The notes beneath the pieces are model-generated. The model saw only the letters and a program-made list of their open reading frames with translations, was not told the origin of the DNA and did no database searches. A stretch of DNA of 64,000 bases. Source: Musicola paradisiaca NCPPB 2511. GTDB taxonomy: Bacteria; Pseudomonadota; Gammaproteobacteria; Enterobacterales; Enterobacteriaceae. The stretch covers positions 469,032 to 533,031 of the forward strand of contig NZ_CM001857.1 in assembly GCF_000400505.1 (NCBI RefSeq). The letters are read 5' to 3'. How positions within the stretch are numbered: position 1 is the first letter of the stretch; the number at the start of each line of letters is the position of its first letter. Position numbers and translations under genes: made by a program. Positions 58,027 through 64,000 of the stretch are shown piece after piece.

Positions 58027-59060
58027 ATGATGATCATTCGCCATGTTCAGGAGCACGATCTGGCCGATTTACTGACGCTGGCCGGGAAAACCGGCGTCGG
58101 GTTAACGTCGCTGCCGTGTAACGAAGCGATTCTTTCCGCCCGTATCGAACGGATGGTGAAAACCCGCCAAGGCAGCGCATCAAGGGGGGAGCAAGGGTAT
58201 CTGTTCGTGTTGGAGGATACCGATGCAGGCCGAGTGGTCGGCGTCAGCGCACTGGAGGCGGCGGTAGGGTTGGAGGAGCCCTGGTACAACTTTCGTGTCG
58301 GTACGCAGGTTCATGCCTCAAAAACGCTCAATGTCTACCGGGCGGTGCCGACGCTGTTTCTCAGCAACGATCACACTGGCTACAGCGAGCTGTGCACGTT
58401 GTTTCTGGATCCGGACTACCGCCATAGCCTGAACGGCAAGCTATTGTCCAAAATACGTTTTCTGTTTATGAGCGCGTTTCGCTCGCATTTTGCCGACAAA
58501 GTCTTCGCCGAGATGCGCGGCTATGCCGACGATGACGGACGCTCGCCGTTCTGGGAAGGCGTCGGCAAACACTTCTTCGCCATGGATTTCGCCACTGCGG
58601 ATTACTTAAGCGGTACCGGCCAGAAAGCCTTTATCGCCGAACTGATGCCGCGCCATCCGCTGTACGTGGATTTTTTGCCGGAAGACGCCCGCGCGGCGAT
58701 CGCCAAGGTGCACCCGCATACGGTGCCGGCGCGCCGGGTGCTGGAGTCGGAAGGGCTGCGCTATCAGGGCTATATCGATATTTTCGACGGTGGCCCGACG
58801 CTGGAAGCGGCGCTGGACGAGCTGCGCGCGGTGAAAGAGAGTCGTCGCGTTAGCGTTGCGTTGGGCGAGCAGCCCACATCGCCGGATGCGCCGGTGTATC
58901 TGGCGGCCAATGACGACTATCTCAATTATCGGGCGCTGCTGGTGCAAGGCGGCGTCGGGCACGACACCTTGAATGTGGATGCCGCCCAGGCGGCGGCGTT
59001 GGGCGTACAGGCGGGTAGTCCGGTACGCATCCTTCCTTTGACGACTGCGGAGAATCGCTG

Positions 59061-59061
<1 letters not shown>
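58027..59061 (+). CDS. astA: Arginine N-succinyltransferase
   Basis: AstA joins succinyl-CoA to arginine, the first step of the AST route. The 344-residue protein starts [20 protein letters not shown] and matches the family: [54 protein letters not shown] and the C-terminal [36 protein letters not shown] precedes the start. Its TGA overlaps the astD ATG by one base, so the two are coupled. Confidence 0.96.
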
Positions 59062-60532
<1,471 letters not shown>

Positions 60533-60554
60533 CCCTTATCCCGCCTGGAGAACC

Positions 60555-61907
60555 ATGATGTCTGGATTTGAAATGAATATGGACGGGCTGGTCGGGCCGA
60601 CGCACCACTACGCCGGCCTGTCGTTCGGTAATGAAGCCTCGACCCGGCACCGCGATGTCGTCGCTAACCCGCAACTGGCCGCCCGTCAAGGCTTGCTGAA
60701 AATGAAGGCGCTGACGGATCTGGGGCTGACGCAGGCGGTGCTGCCACCGCAGGAGCGTCCGCATCTGCCGATGCTGCGCCGTTTGGGGTTTAGCGGCAGC
60801 GACGAAGCGGTATTGGCGCAGGCGATGCGCCGTTCGCCGCGCCTGCTCTCAACGCTCAGTTCCGCGTCGTCCATGTGGACGGCCAACGCCGCCACGGTAT
60901 CGCCGTCGGCGGACAGCACCGATGGGCGCGTGCATTTCACCGCCGCCAACCTGAACAATAAATTTCATCGTTCGATCGAGGCGGAAACCACCTCGGCGGT
61001 GCTGCGCGCCATTTTCCGCGATGACCGCCATTTCGCCCACCATCAGGCGCTGCCGCAATCGGCGTTGTTCGGCGATGAAGGCGCGGCCAACCACAACCGG
61101 TTGGGCGGTGATTATGCCCGCCGCGGCGTGCAGGTGTTTGTCTACGGCGTACAGCAGTTTGACGGCGAGCCGGGGCCGCAGCGCTACCCGGCGCGCCAGA
61201 CTCGGGAGGCCAGCGAGGCGATCGCCCGGCTGCACCAGCTCGATCCGGCGCACACGGTGTTTGTGCAGCAGCACCCGGCGGTGATTGATCAGGGGGTGTT
61301 TCATAACGATGTGATCGCGGTCAGCAACCAGCAGGTGCTGTTTTGCCATCAATTGGCGTTCTTGCATCAACCGCAGGCGTTGGATGAAATCCGGCGTAAG
61401 CTGGCGACGTTGGAACAGACTCTGCATGTGATTGAAGTCGCGGCGGCGCGGGTATCGGTCGCGGATGCGGTTGGCACCTATTTGTTCAACAGCCAACTGC
61501 TGACCCGGCCGGACGGCGGCATGACCATCGTGGTGCCGGAAGAGTGCCGCCAACATGCAGGCGTGTGGGAGATGTTGAGCGAGATGGCAGCCAGCGGCGG
61601 GCCGGTTGACGATATCCGGGTGTTTGATTTGCGCGAAAGCATGCGTAACGGCGGCGGCCCGGCCTGCCTACGGTTGCGGGTGGCGCTCAACGACGCCGAG
61701 CGGCGGGCGATGAATCCCGGCGTGTTGATGAACGACGCGCTGTTCGTCACGCTGAACCAGTGGGTGGATCGCCACTATCGCGATCGGCTGACGCAGGACG
61801 ACCTGGCGGATCCGCAGCTGCTGCGCGAAAGCCGCGCCGCGCTGGATGAATTGACCCGCATTTTAGGGCTGGGGTCGGTCTATCCCTTCCAGCAGTCATC
61901 CCGTTGA
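60555..61907 (+). CDS. astB: N-succinylarginine dihydrolase
   Basis: AstB hydrolyses N2-succinylarginine to succinylornithine, two NH3 and CO2 (step 2). The 450-residue protein has the beta/alpha propeller of the amidinotransferase family: [24 protein letters not shown] at the N-terminus, [29 protein letters not shown] (catalytic Glu and His region) and the catalytic Cys in [13 protein letters not shown] (about residue 370). Two ATGs are adjacent; GGAGAAC lies upstream. It is 22 nt after astD. Confidence 0.96.
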   Translation: MMSGFEMNMDGLVGPTHHYAGLSFGNEASTRHRDVVANPQLAARQGLLKMKALTDLGLTQAVLPPQERPHLPMLRRLGFSGSDEAVLAQAMRRSPRLLSTLSSASSMWTANAATVSPSADSTDGRVHFTAANLNNKFHRSIEAETTSAVLRAIFRDDRHFAHHQALPQSALFGDEGAANHNRLGGDYARRGVQVFVYGVQQFDGEPGPQRYPARQTREASEAIARLHQLDPAHTVFVQQHPAVIDQGVFHNDVIAVSNQQVLFCHQLAFLHQPQALDEIRRKLATLEQTLHVIEVAAARVSVADAVGTYLFNSQLLTRPDGGMTIVVPEECRQHAGVWEMLSEMAASGGPVDDIRVFDLRESMRNGGGPACLRLRVALNDAERRAMNPGVLMNDALFVTLNQWVDRHYRDRLTQDDLADPQLLRESRAALDELTRILGLGSVYPFQQSSR

Positions 61908-61924
61908 TCGCAGAGAGATACACA

Positions 61925-62947
61925 ATGAATGATTTTCTGGCTCAGACCCTACGGGGTGAAATGTCGACGCCGTCCTGCGGCGAGCAAGGTGGTTTGCGCT
62001 GGCGCTGGTTGGGGGAAGGGGGGCTGGAACTGACGCCGACGGCGGGGTATCAGCGTGCGGTGGCGCTGTCGGCCGGGATCCACGGCAATGAAACCGCGCC
62101 GATCGAACTGCTCGACCGGCTGGCGGGCGATCTGTTGACCGGCCGGCTTCCCTTGACGGTACGGCTGCTGCTGGTATTGGGTAATCCGGCGGCGATCCGC
62201 GCGGGAAAACGCTACTTGCACAGCGACATCAACCGGATGTTCGGCGGGCGCCACAGCCGTTTCCCGCTCAGCGGCGAGACAGTGCGCGCCCACTGGCTGG
62301 AACAGGCGCTGACGGCGTTTTTTGCTGCGGATGTGCTGACCGGCGGCGTCGAGCGTTATCACTACGATCTGCACACGGCGATTCGTGATTCGCTGTTGCC
62401 GCGCTTCGGGCTGCTGCCGTTCCAGGAACGTCCTTATAATCTGCTGCTGTTGGAAAGCCTGACGGCGGCGGAGCTGGATGCGCTGGTGGTACACCGCGAG
62501 CCGGGCGGCACCTTCAGCCATTTCAGCAGCGAGCAACTCATGGCGGCCAGCTGCACGCTGGAGTTGGGCAAAGCGCGCCCGTTGGGGGAGAACGACCTCA
62601 GTCAGTTCGATGCGATCGACCAGGCGCTACGGGCGTTGGTGAGCGGTACGTCGATGCCGGTACGCCGGGTGGCGCCGATGCGGTTATTCAGCGTGGTGCG
62701 TTCGCTGATGAAACGCAGCGAGGCGTTTCAATTGCATGTCGCCGGTGATGCGCCGAATTTCACGCCGTTTGCACGCGGCACGTTGCTGTGCGAGCAACCG
62801 GGGGAAGCGTACCGGGTCGCCCATGAGCGGGAGTGGATATTGTTTCCCAACCCGTCGGTGGCGCAAGGGCTGCGTGCCGGCATGGTGCTGACGGAGATAG
62901 CGCCGGGCGAGTTGGCGGGGGGCGTGTTGTCGCAACCGGCGGACTGA
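61925..62947 (+). CDS. astE: Succinylglutamate desuccinylase
   Basis: AstE releases glutamate and succinate (step 5, last). I start at the ATG at 61925 (MNDFLAQTLRGEM), with AGAGAG upstream; an upstream TTG at 61904 overlaps astB and is less likely. The 340-residue zinc enzyme has HGNETAPIELL (HxxE, about residues 52-62), the later zinc His in YDLHTAIRDS (about 154) and Glu in ASCTLELGKARP (about 215). It ends the operon, 17 nt after astB. Confidence 0.95.
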   Translation: MNDFLAQTLRGEMSTPSCGEQGGLRWRWLGEGGLELTPTAGYQRAVALSAGIHGNETAPIELLDRLAGDLLTGRLPLTVRLLLVLGNPAAIRAGKRYLHSDINRMFGGRHSRFPLSGETVRAHWLEQALTAFFAADVLTGGVERYHYDLHTAIRDSLLPRFGLLPFQERPYNLLLLESLTAAELDALVVHREPGGTFSHFSSEQLMAASCTLELGKARPLGENDLSQFDAIDQALRALVSGTSMPVRRVAPMRLFSVVRSLMKRSEAFQLHVAGDAPNFTPFARGTLLCEQPGEAYRVAHEREWILFPNPSVAQGLRAGMVLTEIAPGELAGGVLSQPAD

Positions 62948-63210
62948 GGTATGGCCCTTAACCGCGTTGCGTATTTTAGGAACACCGTGAACATGGCTTT
63001 TGAAAACGGCGCAGCGTGCGGGTTTTGTTAAGCGTTAATCGTCATAGCCAAGGGGGGCACGTCGCTGTCGTGGTGTTCACGTTGCTGTAGTGAAAGGCCG
63101 AGGGCGAGAAAGCGTGACGGGGCACAGCTTGGCGTTGCATCAGGGCGTGACGCCCCGGCGTTGAATGCAATGGCCCTTGCGGGCCGGTATTGATAAGCGA
63201 GTGGATTGCG

Positions 63211-63233
63211 GGTGCGCCGGTTGGTGGCGCACC
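63211..63233. terminator. Hairpin between astE and yjjA
   Basis: Stem GGTGCGCC / GGCGCACC with a 7-nt loop sits 12 bp from the yjjA stop. A smaller GGCCC/GGGCC hairpin lies at about 63173-63186. Neither has a T-tract on either strand, so termination is uncertain. The remaining gap 62948-63170 shows nothing else. Confidence 0.45.
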
Positions 63234-63244
63234 AAGCGAGGGGA

Positions 63245-63727
63245 TCAGGAGATGAATTTGACGCCCTGTTTCAGCACCAGATCACAGGCTTTGGTTTTGA
63301 CTTTCTCCGCCAGCGGCGTGCTGCCGATATTGTTCAGATTCAACTGTTTGCCGTCGCCGGTATTCAGCATCCCCGATAGCCCTTGCAAATAATCGGTCTG
63401 TTTTTGCTGCTCCTGCTGTGTGGACAAGCCAAGCTTATTCAACAGCTGGTTTTTGATATTGTCGGTATTGGTGGCGGCAATCAGTTTCTGTTTGATGCAG
63501 AACTGCAAGATACCCGCCGCATTGTTCATGGTGCCGGCGCTCAGTGATTGCGTGCCGCCGTTCAGCAGGCTGACCAGGTTGCCCTGACTGGGTGATGCGG
63601 CGTTGTTCTGGTTCAACTGACTGGCGGCGCTGGACAAGGTGTCTTGCCAACCGGCCGCCTGAACACTGCCTGCGGCCAGCAGGAGGGTTAACCCAACGGT
63701 GTTCATGGCGTGTTTGATGGATTTCAT
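63245..63727 (-). CDS. yjjA: YjjA-like exported protein (DUF2501)
   Basis: A 160-residue protein of unknown function. I start at the ATG whose 5' end is at 63727 (MKSIKHAMNTVGLTLLLAAGSVQA), as this gives a clean Sec signal peptide cut after QAA; an open frame runs 61 codons further through an 18-bp repeat and is unlikely to be coding. The mature part is Asn/Gln-rich (SQLNQNNAASPSQGNLVSLLNGG) with two Cys (ILQFCIKQKL; KTKACDLVL) that may form a disulfide. It should be periplasmic. Confidence 0.85.
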   Translation of the reverse strand: MKSIKHAMNTVGLTLLLAAGSVQAAGWQDTLSSAASQLNQNNAASPSQGNLVSLLNGGTQSLSAGTMNNAAGILQFCIKQKLIAATNTDNIKNQLLNKLGLSTQQEQQKQTDYLQGLSGMLNTGDGKQLNLNNIGSTPLAEKVKTKACDLVLKQGVKFIS

Positions 63728-63808
63728 AACGGATTCACTCTTTTTTGTGGCCTGACAGGCAGGCAAGAAAGCGGCGGTGAGTTTACCGCCGTGGTCGTTG
63801 GATACTAT

Positions 63809-63900
63809 CCGATAAAACCGAAATCGCCGATAAAACCGAAATCGCCCCGATAAAACCGACATCGCCGACAAAACCGACATCGCCGATAAAACCGAAATCA
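63809..63900. repeat. 18-bp tandem repeats upstream of yjjA
   Basis: Five units of CCGATAAAACCGAAATCG or near variants (ACATCG for AAATCG; GACA for GATA), with two extra C between units 2 and 3. They begin 82 bp upstream of the yjjA start codon. Unit number could vary between strains. Confidence 0.88.
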
Positions 63901-64000
63901 CCGCTAACACTGAAAAATCGCGAGAGAGGGTACGTCATTGCCGGGGGGATGAAGCAATCATTTCATGTGCAGTCGACGGCGTTCAGGCCGACCAGGCCCA

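Noticed and set aside
63809-63900. CRISPR array at the 18-bp repeats
   Set aside because: Units follow each other directly without spacers, and no cas gene is in the window.

Overview
The window is chromosomal DNA of a plant-associated enterobacterium, most likely Dickeya or a close relative in Pectobacteriaceae. That assignment is inferred from gene content and order, high GC coding bias and protein resemblance to Escherichia coli; no database search was possible. The backbone follows E. coli order in blocks: an rRNA operon tail, metA-aceBAK-iclR-metH; lysC-pgi-yjeI-epmB-efp-frdDCBA-epmA-mscM-psd-rsgA-orn-tRNA-Gly; and finally the arginine succinyltransferase (ast) operon and yjjA.

Layout. 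34-447: 5S rRNA, tRNA-Thr(GGT), second 5S rRNA and terminator, the tail of an rrnD-type operon. 453-1739: decayed IS3-family element. 1889-12681: methionine and glyoxylate genes (metA behind four MetJ boxes, aceB, aceA, aceK, iclR, metH). 12718-14677: a two-gene AAA ATPase plus HNH nuclease module resembling Septu anti-phage systems. 14792-20758: AraC regulator with a hydroxamate-type TonB receptor behind a Fur-like box, then a LysR regulator divergent from a 14-TM MFS exporter. 20987-40689: housekeeping genes, including a lysine riboswitch before lysC, all three EF-P modification genes (efp, epmA, epmB), the fumarate reductase operon with a class II FNR-like site, and ERIC-type repeats.

41230-56179 is the most unusual stretch. 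It lies directly behind a tRNA-Gly gene and encodes three HlyD-like adaptors (one plain, one with a GAF-like N-terminus, one fused to a PqqD-like domain and an M50 site-2 protease), two tandem signal-peptide-bearing phage-tail-collar proteins, a 2132-residue repeat protein with an N-terminal LEPR-like tag and a DUF4347 caspase-like domain, and a TolC-like lipoprotein. No ABC transporter ATPase and no RTX calcium repeats are present. I infer a dedicated export route for the giant protein and perhaps the collar proteins, in which the M50 membrane protein takes the inner-membrane role. This is the best candidate for a poorly described system here.

56525-62947 is the astCADBE operon for arginine catabolism, preceded by a sigma-54 promoter and an ArgR-like palindrome; astD carries two single-base frameshifts as read. 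The window ends with yjjA and an 18-bp tandem repeat in its upstream region.
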